Below are positions 10,451 through 22,047 of a stretch of 64,000 nt of DNA, piece by piece. The notes under the pieces were generated by a model. It was not told the DNA's origin. It was given only the letters and a program-made list of their open reading frames with translations, and did no database searches. This stretch comes from Rhizophagus irregularis (lineage: Eukaryota > Glomeromycota > Glomeromycetes > Glomerales > Glomeraceae), in contig NC_089444.1 of NCBI RefSeq assembly GCF_026210795.1, positions 1,850,501 to 1,914,500 on the forward strand. The letters run 5' to 3'. Each line of letters opens with the position of its first letter. Positions within the stretch are counted from its first letter, which is position 1. Position numbers and translations under genes: made by a program.

Positions 10451-11032
10451 GGACATATTACATATGGGCCAATCATTAATTAATGATCAGGTGATATAAT
10501 TTAGGAATATATATGAAATTTGTGATGATCTGCAAATAAATAACTTTCTACAAAAAAACAATATGGTGGGAATCATCGGGAAATCATTTTCCTATTAGAT
10601 GTTGTAAATATGTGACATGTTGAAGTTAGTATAATGTGCTCTATTTTTATAACATTATTTGCACATTATTACGTTTATTAAGGCATTTTAAACAACAGTT
10701 TACACTGTAAAACTTTTTTTAAATATATTAATAGGTTTATTTTTATTTTTTAGGTATTATTGTTTAATAATTATTGTAATTATTGTATATTATATGTATT
10801 TATATAATAAACAGCATATTTTTAAGGATTATTCTTTATTTTTGACGGTATTTTATAATGGTTTTATTACACAAAAAAAGTGTTTTTAAATATTTTTTTT
10901 GATTTTTTTTCGCTTGTAAAGTAAGCATCTATTAACATAACATTTCTTAATTCTTAACTGCAATTTATTCAAATAAATAATACAATTATACAATTATATT
11001 TTATCTTACAGCAATTAAAGAAAGCAGAGCAG

Positions 11033-11755
11033 ATGAGTGAAATTCTTGATGATAAAAAAAAAAATCTGAGATATTAAATCATTTGCACAATGCATATTGT
11101 TCAGAACCATTATTTTGTCAATTTTACGAAAATGAATACTGTTTGACCTATCATGGAGAAAATCCTGAACATGTTCAATTAAATGATTCTATGTTACTAG
11201 TATGGGCTAGCTATATAGTAAGTATATATTATTTTCCGTTGATTTATTGTTGAAAATTGATTGGTGTTAATTGCTTCTTATTTACTTGAATTAATTGAAT
11301 TAATTAATAAATTAAATATACTTATAGGTAGATGATTCTAACCAGAAAGAAATATACCAGAAAACAAAAGAACATCTTTGTCAAAACCACCTCCTTTAAC
11401 ATCATTTATACCACCAGCAACCCAATCAAAAAAGCAAAAAACTAATGCTTTACCAAGAACAACCGAAAATAATCTTGGATCACAACCTATGATCATTTAT
11501 CAAATGTCACAGCCGATGCCACCAATGTACAATTCTTATCAACATGGTTATTATTCAACAAATAATAGTATTGGAGATTTTCTTATGAAACTTGGTGATT
11601 CTTTTCTACAATATGAAAGTAATTTTATTGATAATGGATATACTGTTGATTTGTTATCTCATTTAACATTAGGTCAATTAAAAGATATTGGAGTAGACTT
11701 AGCTGGACATCGTATTAAAATTTTAGTAGAATTAGGAATTAAAATTCCAAATTGA
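11033..11755 (+). pseudogene. SAM-domain protein gene, possibly frameshifted
   Basis: The 3' exon (about 11345-11755) encodes a Pro/Gln-rich stretch (KPPPLTSFIPPATQ, YQMSQPMPPMY) and a C-terminal sterile alpha motif: GDFLMKLGDSFLQY, NGYTVDLLSHLTLGQLKDIG, then VDLAGHRIKILVEL. It ends 5 residues later at TGA. SAM domains mediate protein-protein contacts. A likely upstream exon at 11033-11217 encodes EILNHLHNAYCSEPLFCQFY and ends at a GTAAGT donor, but a run of twelve A's at 11056-11067 throws its frame relative to the MSEILDD start. No clear ATG opens the last exon in frame, so it must be spliced. Small SAM genes of this type are common in Rhizophagus (from memory). Whether this copy works is unclear. 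Confidence 0.5.
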
Positions 11756-11849
11756 TCTTTTACTGTAGTTCATTTGAAACATTTTGAAATATATATATAT
11801 TAATATAATAAACAATTTGCTTATTTTTCATCCATTTTGATAGTTTGTC

Positions 11850-13283
11850 AGATATATTAAGGAGTCAAATAATAAATTATGCATAACCCGCATGAGTAAA
11901 ACATGCTTTAGCTTTACTGATTCTATTAAATTAAATGCCGTATTCAATACGTAATAAGCGTCATATTCTCTTTCTACCCATTCATGATATCTATGAAGGA
12001 AACCCTTTACATATGAAAAGCATTGCTCAATCTATTAAATAAATATCTGATATTGTTAATATTAAAAAAAAAAAATGTAAATAAATGTATATAAAATATT
12101 ACCGAATTAAGACCAGGAGAATAGGCGGGTAAAAATATTAACTTTACTCCATATGCTGCAAGAATTTCATATGTGCGAAGAGATTTATGTATTGAGCAAT
12201 TATCCATTACTAAAATACTAAAAAATAAATTTAATTATTTTAATAATATTGAATTATTAATTTAAAATAGTAAAATAAAAGTATATTTACTAAATCGTGT
12301 AGTAGAAAATTATAGAAATCATCTTCATTCATAAGACCTTCTTGTATACAATGAGCAATAATACCATTAATCCCTAATGTACCTTCAATTGTGTATCTTT
12401 TACCCCTTATAAATGGACATTTAATTTCTGCACGTCTATTTGAAGATGAATAGCCATAAGATCTAAAAGGTGTTCTCTCATCTTTTGCAGTTTCATCCAC
12501 AAAAACAAACTGTTCAAGTGAAAAATTTTTCATTCTCATAATAAAGGAAATTCTTTCTATTTCATTTCTTTCTTTTGCTTTTCTAGATAGCTATAAATAT
12601 ATGATGTAAATAACGAACATACAAAATGTATAAATTAATTACTATAATAAATAACCTTTTTTCTAAAAAATCCCAAAGATTTTAAAGTACGACAGACAGT
12701 TGAAACACTGACTGAAAGATTATTGGGCTTGTCATTTAAATATTTCTGCTGATATTTAGTTACTTTGGCTGCTAATTCATCTAAATACCAATCAGATTTT
12801 TTAAGTAAAAGCCTATATAATTTTTATTAATAAATAATGTATATTTATATAATTGTTGTAGTATAATAATAATATAAAACAAATTACTTTACCATAATTC
12901 TTTCCTGTTGCAATTTAGATTTTCGTCTTGCTTTTTTCTTATTAGAATTTTCCAACACACCATGTTTCTTATAATATCTTCTTACATCTTTTACAAAAGT
13001 TTTTGATACATGACACTCTTTTGAAATTTGTGAAATACTATGTCTACCTAATAAAGTCTTTTGAATAATTAACTTCCTTATATCTTTGCCTAAGTAAAAA
13101 TGTCCCATTGTTTAAATTTTTTAAAGTGTAGTAGTTTATTTGTTACACATACTAATTTATAAATAATATAATATAAATATATTGAGTTGCGTGATTTTAT
13201 TATTTGTTATTATTTCTGATTTTATTTTGAGGAGTCAAATAAACAAGTTTTTAAAAATCACAGGGTGGTCGCACAATTTTGCG
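11850..13283 (-). mobile_element. Tc1/mariner-like DNA transposon with spliced DDE_3-type transposase (decayed)
   Basis: The transposase reads right to left. The helix-turn-helix part starts at ATG 13108 (MGHFYLGKDIRKLIIQKTLL ... SISQISKECHVSKTFVKDV). A second exon at 12812-12656 encodes WYLDELAAKVTKYQQKY and VSVSTVCRTLKSLGF. The catalytic exon (12590-12291) has VFVDETAKDERTPFRSYGY, the next (to about 12110) VMDNCSIHKS and LPAYSPGLNS, and the last (about 12030-11860) IEQCFSYVKGFLHRYHEW. Asp of DET, Asp of MDN and Glu of IEQ are the DDE triad. GT-AG introns are visible, but joining catalytic exon to the MDN exon needs a frame change. The right terminus near 13283 matches the CAGCAGATTGC MITE ends. 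No left terminus was found, so the left end is probably lost. The element interrupts a Plavaka-type gene. Confidence 0.7.
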
Positions 13284-14462
13284 ATTGGAAATAAGTAATT
13301 GTTGATTTTGTGAAGTTTTAGTTCATTCAGACCAGGGATAACCACTAACGTGAGGATGTTTTTGGGTTTAAAGCATTCTGCACATAGCAAATTACAGATA
13401 ACGGCGTAAATTATGCCAACAGAATATTGTGAATTTATAAAAGGCTGGAACCAGTCCATGTTTAGCATCAATCCAATGTACTCTATTAGCATATTCTTTT
13501 GTAAAAAAAGGTTCAGTGTTATCATCTTTAAATTCTTCTCAAATCCTACTATCATAAATATCGAATAATGCTTCAGTTTCATTTTTCCTTTCTGCTTACT
13601 TTCGACATGACATCTCAAAATCTTTGCGGCAAAAAAAGGGAAAGCTGCTGCTTGATATTGATTAGTGGAAAAGTCATTACTGGGCGAAATATAGGATTAT
13701 AATTACTATCTATATTTCTCGTTAATAGATTACTACACATTTGTCGAAATCTTTGCATGCTATGATTTGGATAGTTTACAAAACTACAAGTTGGGATTTC
13801 AGTTGTGTTTATTATTTCATTAATGTCATATAGTTTATGACATTTATTACAAGCAGCAAATTGGGATATTGTTGATATCCCAATTTTTTTTTTGCGAGGA
13901 TGGGAATGACAAAATTTACTTTTATCTAATGCTGAAAGTAAAAGGTTTAAAAATTTAAAAAGAGAGTTTATTGCGACATTCAGAAGTTTATATCATTATT
14001 AATATTGCAATATCCACAACATAACCCAAGTACAGACATCATCGTTAAGATTAGGAGAAAGTTTAGTCTCATCATTATCAAATTCTGGTGATGTAAAATT
14101 AATCTCTTCATAGTCGTCATCCTCCTCCTCATCAGAATCATCAAAATCAATATTTTGGTCATTATCCTTCCCAGAATCCTTAGAGGGTCTATTTTGATCA
14201 TCATCATCCGCATCATCTGATATTAAATTTCATTTATAGGCATCTTTTTTGTTAAAAAAAGATAATTTCTTACAGGTAATGGACCAGGAATATCAGATGA
14301 TAACTCGGATAATGGTTCATACTCCATTGCATAATAATCCATTTCATTGGCTTCTTGATAATTGATTTCTATTTCATTATCGCATAGTCCAGATGGCCCA
14401 GCTTCTTTATAATTGATACTTTTATAGCTAAAAGTATGGCAATGGTTATACATTCTGTACAC
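13284..14462 (-). pseudogene. Plavaka-type (KDZ-related) transposase relic
   Basis: The minus strand carries, across several frames, an N-terminal acidic segment (EAGPSGLCDNEIEINYQE near 14400; Asp/Glu-rich near 14160), then TTEIPTCSFVNYPNHSMQRF and NIKQQLSLFLP (13830-13640), and finally LIEYIGLMLNMDWFQPF and KNILTLVVIPGLNELKLHKI (13500-13300). The series YPNH, GLMLNMDWFQPF, QYSVGIIYAVICNL and PGLNE..LHKINNYL is the recognisable signature of fungal Plavaka-like transposases. Several stops and frameshifts show it is dead. The frame is cut at 13284 by the end of the Tc1-like element, and the remaining catalytic portion is absent from the window. Confidence 0.6.
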
Positions 14463-15999
14463 ATTGGTACAAAATCTTGCCCTTCAATAAAGAGTGGAGC
14501 TGACCTATATTGATATTAGCTCGCAAAGGTCAACCCATACGCACTGGGTAAAAAAAAGGGTATCAACTGGGACAAACCACTCTAAAGCTTTGAGCTTATA
14601 AAGTGGAAATAAAATATATAACTATTCTACTAATACTAATTTTTGTAATAAAGACAATATTTCTGCTAAAACTTCCTTGTTTGCTTTATTACCACCCTTG
14701 ATGGTCAGGTGGTTATTATTCTTAGAAGCTTTCATCAAGGATTGTTATTTATCCTTCTTCTTAGACTGATTACTTATCGGAGCTTTACCTGTTTTACCAG
14801 ATTTCTTCTTGTCTGAGATATTTTTAGCCTTCAGTTTTGATTGTGTTAGGAATGGAGTGTTGACACCATTTCACTTGTGGCATCTCCCAATTCTCAAAAT
14901 AGGCCACAAGTTTTCTCCTTTCTTTGCTTGTCTGAATGATTTTAAATGAGCTAGCACTGCACTTCATTAAAAATTCAGTCAGTTTACAGTCTATTCACAA
15001 GGTAGCCATCATTATTTTTTCTGGAATGCCATGAATAATGGCTTAGAATTTCTCATGTTATTTGCTTTCTTGTAATTATTAAACTGGGGAAGGGCAAATG
15101 AGGATAGTGCTATCTTGACTCTAAAAGTTTGATACTTGTGTTGGTGTTTAAGCGAACACTTGATAGTATTACCCATAGTTTTAATTCTGCTAAAATTTTT
15201 GGCAAATCCCAGGTATACGGAATATAGTAAACTATTATGTCTCAGATTTGCTTTTGCTCCTCTCTGACAGTTTCGTATCTGGTCAGTATTTGAATAGCCT
15301 TGGGTTTGGATGATTTCTTTTCCTTTTGGGAATTTTTAGCTAATGTTTGTGCATTAGGTTTTGCTGTTGTTGATTGGTTCTTGACTTGTTTATCATCTGT
15401 AACACGCGCTTTTGATTTTTGTTTATCCTTCCAGGAATTTTTAGGTATCACAGTTTGATCAACAGGGTCATTTTCACATCAGGCAGTATTGGAGGCATTT
15501 CAACTACTGGATTTGGTATTTGTAATCCTAAAATTATATCATCTTCATCTTCATAAAGATCATCTTCAGATGACTTATCTAAACCATCATCTGTAACATT
15601 TTCATCATATACAACGTCATCCATGTCGCCAAAATTGTAGTAGAAGTGGAAAGCAAAATTATCCCATGACCTGGACGAAACATAAAGTGCTATAGAATAT
15701 ATTAGCATTACAAAACATCTGTATCAATAACTGGGCTTTATCCACAGTAGTTGATGGGTTTTTAGCAAATAAGTTCTTGTGAAAACCATTCTTTATAAAA
15801 AAACCTAAGTGTTTTATAACATCTTCAAAGAAAATGATACTAGAGTCAAAAATTAACTTTATAGCTTGTTTGTTTTTCTGTATTCTACTCTTATCCATTT
15901 TTTTATTTTATGTAATAAAATTTAATAAAGAGGATTATTTTTATAAAAAATTATTATGCAGAAATTTTCGTAAAAAATAAGTTTAGAAAAGAGTTCAAA
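14463..15999 (-). mobile_element. Retroposon-family copy C, degraded
   Basis: The 5' leader starts near 15999 (GAACTCTTTTC on the minus strand). The protein starts at ATG 15898 (MDKSRIQKNKQAIKLIFDSS), passes through an acidic segment (DDGLDKSSEDDLYEDEDD, near 15590) and a Pro/Lys linker (15451-15242), and ends in decayed core and tail remnants (15190-14650). The 3' UTR block is recognisable at about 14530-14560 but eroded. Several stops break the frame. No target duplication could be read. Confidence 0.6.
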
Positions 16000-17135
16000 T
16001 TACAGATATTCAGAATTTATTTTATTCCAACAAAAGTAGTAAATCTGGACTAGTACAAATAGTAGCTAAATTGGTATGTAATATAAATACAAGTGAACTA
16101 AAATACATGTCTAGAGCCAGAAATATATATTCAGCGCTAGAAACTAAATTTCTATACCACCAGACCTCCCCCCTTTATTAAAGAGAAAAGCTATACCTAA
16201 GTGAAACTACACTGCCTAATCTAACCCATATGCATTGGGTATAGTTAAAGAAATCAACTGGGGATAGCCCCTTTAAAGCCAAGGGCTTATAGAGCGAAAT
16301 AAAAAGTAAAAAAAATTCTGCTGCTAAAAATATGCTATATTCTAATTAGAAAACTTAACCATAAAGGAAACTAGACTAATTTAATTTACATAATAAAGTT
16401 AAAATCTCTGCTAAAACCTCGTTGTTACCTTTATTACGACTTTTACTCTTTGAAGATTTCTTTGCCTGCTTGGGTTCTTCAACTGGTTATCATCTTTAGC
16501 GACTCTGGTCAAGGACTTTATATCCTTCTTTTTAGGCTTATTACTATCCTTGCTTTGTCCAGTAACACCAGACTTCTTGTTTGAAGTATTTTTGCCTTCG
16601 TATTATGCTTATTCATTAAGGTGTTAACACCATTTCAACTCCTTACCATTGGTAAAGAAAACTTGTGAAGTATTTAAGGCCTTGAGTGTAGCCTCCCAAT
16701 TCTCAAAATAGCCTACAAGCTTCCTCTTCCCTTTACTTGTTTGTATAATTTTAAATGCACTAGCATCACATGTTGTTAAAAATGCTGTTGGTTTATGGTC
16801 AGCCCACAAAGTAGCCATCTTCATTTCTTCCAGAATATTATGAATGATGGCTTAAAATTTCTCTCATTGTTTTCTTTCTTGGAGATTCCAACTTGCAGGA
16901 AACTATCTCACAGGTATACCTCCCAAATCAGTCATCCAGAACTTATTAAATTGGGGAAGAGTAAATGAGTTTAACTCTAAGAGTCTGATATTTATGTATC
17001 CGTTTAACTGACAACTTAATAGTTTTACCCCATAATGTTAATTCTCCTAAGTATTTTCTTAACGTCCCAGGTATATGATATATCGTATAAAATAATATCT
17101 CTAATTTGCTCTCGCTCATCATCAACTTCTTTGTA

Positions 17136-19537
17136 CAGTCAGCTCACCTTATAATGAAGTTGCCGTCCCAGCTGATCTGACCTTCGTTATGGAAAAATTC
17201 GGTAACACCACAGCGAATTATTTGGTATATATAACGAAAATTCGTAATATTGTATAATGAATATTTATTGCATTATTTTAAAATTCGTTAAATATCTTTC
17301 TATATTTTTTAAAAGTTTTATTTAGTTAATTATGTATTATTTATTAATTATTATTGTTGTATTTGTAATTATCATACAATTATTATATTATTACTAAAAT
17401 TAATGGATTAAGTAATATTAATAAAATTATTGAGATTAGTTTGTCTTGCAGAAATAAAACGTTGTTTTAAAGCTTCTTTTTTTAGCTTTTTAACAAAATT
17501 TAATTCATCTTTTTTCATATCAAAATTATCCTCTTGTTGCTCCAAATACAAAATCACCTTATCATAATGCTCGATAGCCTCATTATGAGTAATGGGTGGT
17601 AAAGGATCAAAATCTTCTACCTCCTCTTGATTATTGGGATTATTAGGGAGAATAGCTTTCAAAATTTCTTCATTGGATATCATTTCTGCTGTAAGTCCGA
17701 AATTATCATATTGAATAAATTCATCAGCAGTAAAAGGATTTTCAAGATAAAGTTGATCAATTAAATCTTGAACTTCTTCTAGTTCTCTCATATGCATTAG
17801 ATGAACTTGTGTTTCAGCATGAAATTCTAAATCAATTTCAACTTCATCATCTTTAGGTAAAATACCTGTCTTTAACCAGCAATTTTCAATTGTAGATTGC
17901 GTAACAGCATCCCATGCACGTGCAACATATTTGATGCACTTTTTGATATTAATTTCAATGGGTTCAATGCCATATTCATTATAATTATCGAAAGTTTTAA
18001 CTCTATTATGTAATAACAACTTTCGGTATTGTGCCTAAAATAAAAAAAAATGATAAAGTAATAATCAATAAAATTTAAGTATCACTGATGCAAAATAGAG
18101 ATTAAATTTGCTCACCTTAAAACTATTGATAATTCCTTGATCACATGGTTGGAGGTGTGCAGTAGTGTTTGGAGGAAGGAATTCAATTGTAATATTTGTA
18201 AGACTTGTATTTTCATATAAAGAATGAGTTGGTGCATTATCAACAAAAAGAATAATATTTCGGTTTTGTGCTCTCATTTGAGCATCAAGCTTTTTGAGGT
18301 ATTCATTCCAGATTGATACTTGCATCCAGCTCTTTGAGTTCCAGTAATAATTTACTGGAAGAGTCTTCTTATTAATATTTTTAAGAACTCAGGGATTTTC
18401 ATATTTATGTATGAATAATGGGCGCATTTTTTCAGTTCCAGTTGCATTACAAGTAAACAAAACAGTTATACGATCTTTTGATTGTTTTGTTCCAGCAACA
18501 GGACCATTAGATATAGTGCGATTGGGTCGCATTTTCCAAAAAAGACCTGTTTCATCACAATTAAAAATATCCTTAGGGTCATAATTTTTAAGAATTTGGC
18601 GCAAGTTTTCACACATTATATCAAGATCTTGGAGTGGTGCACTTGCTGCTTCTCCATGCACATTATATTGTTTAAGGTTATGCCATTTTTTAAAATTGTC
18701 AACCCACCCTTCTGATCCTTTAAATTTTTCTTCATTGCACAAAAAAGCAAACTCCAAGGCTTTAGTTGAAAGAATATCATCACTAATAACAAGGCCAGCC
18801 TGGAGTGCATTTTCTACCCAAAGAGTTAAAGCCTCTTCAATATTAATAAATGGAAGCTTTCTTTCATGTCGCAGACCAGCTTGATATGAACTAAGATCCA
18901 CTGCAAGCCAACGGTCTTTTTCCTTTAAAATATCACTAATCATCCCTTCACTAACCTCATACTCTTTGGCTAGTTCTTTTTGTTTTAAGGAAGGCGTGGA
19001 TATTTTTTTAAAACAAACTTCTTTTTTTTGTGCAGCAGTAAGAGACTTACGTTTGTTAGTAATTGAAGGTTCATTAGAAAGTTGTTTTTTGGATAGGTTA
19101 GTAGGTTTAATTTTTGGCATTTTTTAAAAAAATATAAAAAATAAAAACGCGAAACATGAATTTTAATCATTATCTATTATTATTTTTATATAAAATTACA
19201 GAATGTGCAGTATTGCTATATTTGAAACATGATTTGGTGTAAAATAAATGCTAAATTGTCCTTTATAGAAAATTTGCAAAAAAATAGCCCTCCATAAAAA
19301 AAATTGCAAAAATCTTCGTAATATTTAAAAAAATTCGGTATAAAAAAAATTCGTTACAAAGCGACTCATTTTATATATAAAGTTTACACAATCTACTTCG
19401 TTATACGCTATACAGCATTTAATTAGTAAAATTCGGTATAACAAGATTTTTTAATATGTAAAATTCTGGACCACAGTGAAGATCCGTTGTACTAAAAAAT
19501 TCGTTACATTAAAATTCGTTATAAAGCGAGCTGACTG
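17136..19537. mobile_element. Pogo/Tigger-type DNA transposon, 2402 bp, TA target duplication
   Basis: The inverted termini are CAGTCAGCTCACCTTATAAT at 17136 and, inverted, CAGTCAGCTCGCTTTATAAC at 19537, with TA on both sides (17134-17135, 19538-19539). It is inserted in retroposon copy D between CTTCTTTG and TCCAGTCAG. The subterminal regions are rich in AAATTCGTTA repeats on both sides. The terminal CAG, the TA target and the CENP-B-like transposase all agree with the pogo/Tigger branch of Tc1/mariner. The element looks young: one nonsense codon is the only obvious lesion in its gene. Confidence 0.88.
17408..19120 (-). pseudogene. Pogo/Tigger transposase (CENP-B HTH + DDE_1), one in-frame stop
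   Basis: Exon 1 runs from ATG 19120 to 18116. It starts MPKIKPTNLSKKQLSNE, followed by a psq-type HTH (KKISTPSLKQKELAKEYEV) and a CENP-B/Tc5-type HTH (FAFLCNEEKFKGSEGWVDNF). The DDE_1 domain shows IFNCDETGLFWKM, LFVDNAPTHS and LQPCDQGIINSFK, giving the three Asp residues. An 81-bp GT-AG intron (18115-18035) joins INSFK to AQYRKLLLHNRV. Exon 2 ends at 17408 with an acidic tail (FDPLPPITHNEAIEHYDKV). The only break is TGA at about 18388-18390, after KYENP, where CGA (Arg) would keep the frame. The intron is within the element, so it depends on host splicing. Confidence 0.85.
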
Positions 19538-20329
19538 TATCCAGTCAGTATTTGTGTTGCCTCAGGTACGATAAATTCTTCCCCTTACAGGGTTTTTTGG
19601 CTGATGTTTGTACACTATGTTTGGCTTGTTTATCATCTGTAACACACACCTTTTATTTATCTTTCTTCCGGAAAGTTTCAGATATCACAGTTTGATCAAC
19701 AAGAGTCATTTTCATATCTGGCAGTATTGGAGGTGTTTCTAGTACTGGTTTTGATGTAATTTTCGTATTTGATGAACTAGTAGATGGACATTCTGATTCT
19801 GTATCATCACCCATACCACCAGTCCACCATATAGAGTATAGGCGCAGGTGGCAAAAGCATCTCACGATCTAGACGAACAGTAAAGAGCTATAGAAAATAT
19901 TAGTGAAAGGGTGGTAGGTTGTATATTCGTCACCTTTGCCTGTTGAAAAAAGTTATTCAGGTTGGCACACTCGCCAAACATTCCTGCTAAAAGCTGAGTT
20001 TTGTTTATAGACTGTGAACTTTTATCAAATAAAGTTTTAAGGAAACTATTTTTCATGAATGAACTGAGCTGAACGGTTACTTCATGTAAAAATTGGTGTC
20101 CATTATATAAGACAAACTTTAAAAAGTCTTCTGCATTATTAGAATTTATTCTACTCAAGTCTCCTATATCTGACATTTTTATTTTATGTAAAAAAATTTT
20201 AAATAAAGTGAAAAAATTTATAAAAAAATTTTTGCAGAATTTTTCATAAAAATGAAAAGGAAAAAGAGTTGTTACAGATATTCAGAAAAAAATTACCTAA
20301 AGCAATAACTATATGGCCAATAGTAAAGC

Positions 20330-20480
20330 TCTAAATGGTTTGGATTGGTCCAGATTGGGGAGTAACCTAGGATCATACCAAAATAATTGGTTCATTTTGG
20401 TCTGGTCCCAGATTATCTTTTAACATAAACTGGATCAGATCAAAATTAACTAATTATTTTGGTCTGGTCCAGTCCAGTCC
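20330..20480. repeat. GGTCTGGTCC-type low-complexity repeat (also 26770-26935)
   Basis: Degenerate repeats of GGTCTGGTCCAG with AATTGGTT/TTTGGTCT words lie here. A related stretch at 26770-26935 has the complementary words (GATTAGGACCAGACTGATTA). The sequence AGAGCTTTAGCCAATAG at 26918-26945 is mirrored by the inverse CCAATAGTAAAGCTCT at about 20316-20332, so the two blocks are inverted copies of one repeat. No coding sequence is seen. Confidence 0.5.
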
Positions 20481-20481
20481 T

Positions 20482-21420
20482 ATAATAAAAAAATGTTGCT
20501 TAAATTAAAATTACTTTGAAAAAACATTTCGCAACATTTTTTTATTAAATTATTATAGAAACGTTACATAAACAGTTTTTTATAATAATATATTATAAAA
20601 AACGTTTTCACAGCAGATTGCAAAATTGTAAGACCACCCTATGATTTTTTAATTTGAAAATTTGATATTTTGAATTTTTCAAAAACCAGTAAAAAATCAA
20701 GTTAAAAACCTGTTTATTCAACTCCTTAAATAAAAATAGAAATATATCATATGATTTAATATAAATAAATTACTTTAAAATCTATATTAATTTTAAGGAG
20801 TTAAAGTTATTACCAAAATAGGTATTTAAACTTGCTTTTTTACTAATTCTTGAAAAATTCAAAATATCAAATTTTCAAATTGAAAATCATAGGGTGGTCT
20901 TACAATTTTGCAATCTGCTGTAATTAAAAAAATGTTGCGAAAACATTTTTCTAATTAAAATTACTTTGAAAAAACATTTCGCAACATTTTTTCATTAAAT
21001 TATTATAGAAACGTTGCAAAAACGTTTTTTTTATAATAATATATTATAAAAAACCTTTTCACAACATTTTTCCATTAAATTAATTAAAAAAATATTGTGA
21101 AAATGTTTTTCTAATTAAAATTACTTTGAAAAAACATTTTACAACGTTTTTTCATCAAATTATTATAGAAATGTTGCGAAAACGTTTTTTCTATAATAAT
21201 ATATTATAAAAAACGTTTTTGTAATATTTTTTCATTAAATTAATTAAAAAAAATGTTGCGAAAATGTTTTTCTAATTAAAATTACTTTGAAAAAACATTT
21301 CGCAACATTTTTTTATCAAATTATTATAGAAACGTTGTGCGTAAACATTTTTTTATAATAATATATTAAAAAAATGTTTCACAACATTTTTTTTATTTAA
21401 TAATTAAACAATTGCAACAG
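20482..21420. repeat. Tandem array of ~160-bp palindrome-rich units
   Basis: About four units carry AATTAAAATTACTTTGAAAA, then AACATTTCGCAACATTTTTT, then AAATTATTATAGAAACGTTG and AATAATATATTATAAAAAA. Each unit holds inverted motifs (AAAATGTTGCGAAAA against TTTCGCAACATTTT), so single strands could fold into long hairpins. The first unit is interrupted by the MITE at 20611-20920. The array looks like a DNA-element-derived satellite. No gene is present. Confidence 0.7.
20611..20920. mobile_element. 310-bp MITE, family CAGCAGATTGC, copy 2
   Basis: It starts CAGCAGATTGCAAAATTGTA and ends TTTTGCAATCTGCTG, with the same 310-bp length and interior as 7302-7611 (few differences by eye). It is inserted in the first unit of the ~160-bp tandem array. 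The target duplication is not clear: the left flank reads TTTTCA and the right flank TAATTA. Confidence 0.8.
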
Positions 21421-22047
21421 TTTTAATATAAAACCATTGCGAAAACGTTTATTCAATCTGGTCTTCTTTGTTAGACTGTGGTATAAGTGTGAATATATTT
21501 TTCAACAGCCATGTATCTATTGCATGTTAAATATATTTGCAATTTCTTTTGTAATATTTGCTTTAGCCTGGAGGAAAATGTTATGAAATAGGGCTGGATA
21601 TTTTCATTGTCCAGGGGTAGCCTGACAATTTGTCAGTCGTAGCAACCAGTATTTTTTTTACAATATTATGATTTTAAGAAACAAAACACTTCCAAAAAAT
21701 TTAAAGAAAAAACTAACTTAAAAATATGGCATTCACCTCTGGTGAATTTTACTGGATGAATTTTGCCATGCATAAATTTAATAAATTTTATGGTAAAATT
21801 CACCATAAGTAAATTTCACCTTGATTTTCATAAATTTTTTAACTTTTCTCATTTTATTTTTTTAAAGAAAATCCTTCTTTCTTAATAATAAATAACCTTG
21901 AATAGTTAGTTTCTTTAATAACAATATGGAATTTAATGCTTTTTGTTCTAATTATCATAATAATAATTATGAGATAAATGCTTTTATTATGATAATTTTA
22001 CCAATATAAACCTTTCATTATATTCCGAACCTTTTAATATAAACTTT
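21421..22047. other. Non-coding, AT-rich spacer
   Basis: I see no gene here. A palindrome TTCACCTCTGGTGAA occurs at 21734-21748, and a related TCACCTCTGGTGAATTT occurs at about 24122, beyond the MULE relic. These may be the remains of that element's termini, but the motif is its own inverse, so orientation cannot be assigned. Confidence 0.4.

Larger units (their letters stand above)
16016..20271 (-). mobile_element. Retroposon-family copy D with 16-bp target duplication, split by a pogo element
   Basis: Direct repeats TTACAGATATTCAGAA lie at 16000-16015 and 20272-20287. The 5' end (ACTCTTTTTCCTTTTCA leader, minus strand) is near 20268. The N-terminus is at ATG 20176 (MSDIGDLSRINSNNAEDFLK) and a Pro-rich segment ends KKDK near 19653. 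After the insertion at 17136-19537 the core resumes (ASAFKIIQTSKGKRKLVGYF, 16770-16710), then the basic tail and 3' UTR, ending AATAAAATAAA at 16016. Without the insertion the element is about 1.85 kb. Several frameshifts separate the coding pieces. Confidence 0.72.

Noticed and set aside
11853-11870. AAGGAGTCAAATAA as the left terminus of the Tc1-like element
   Set aside because: It is in the same orientation as the subterminal word at the right end, not inverted, and no GACCACCC end lies outside it. The left terminus is probably lost.
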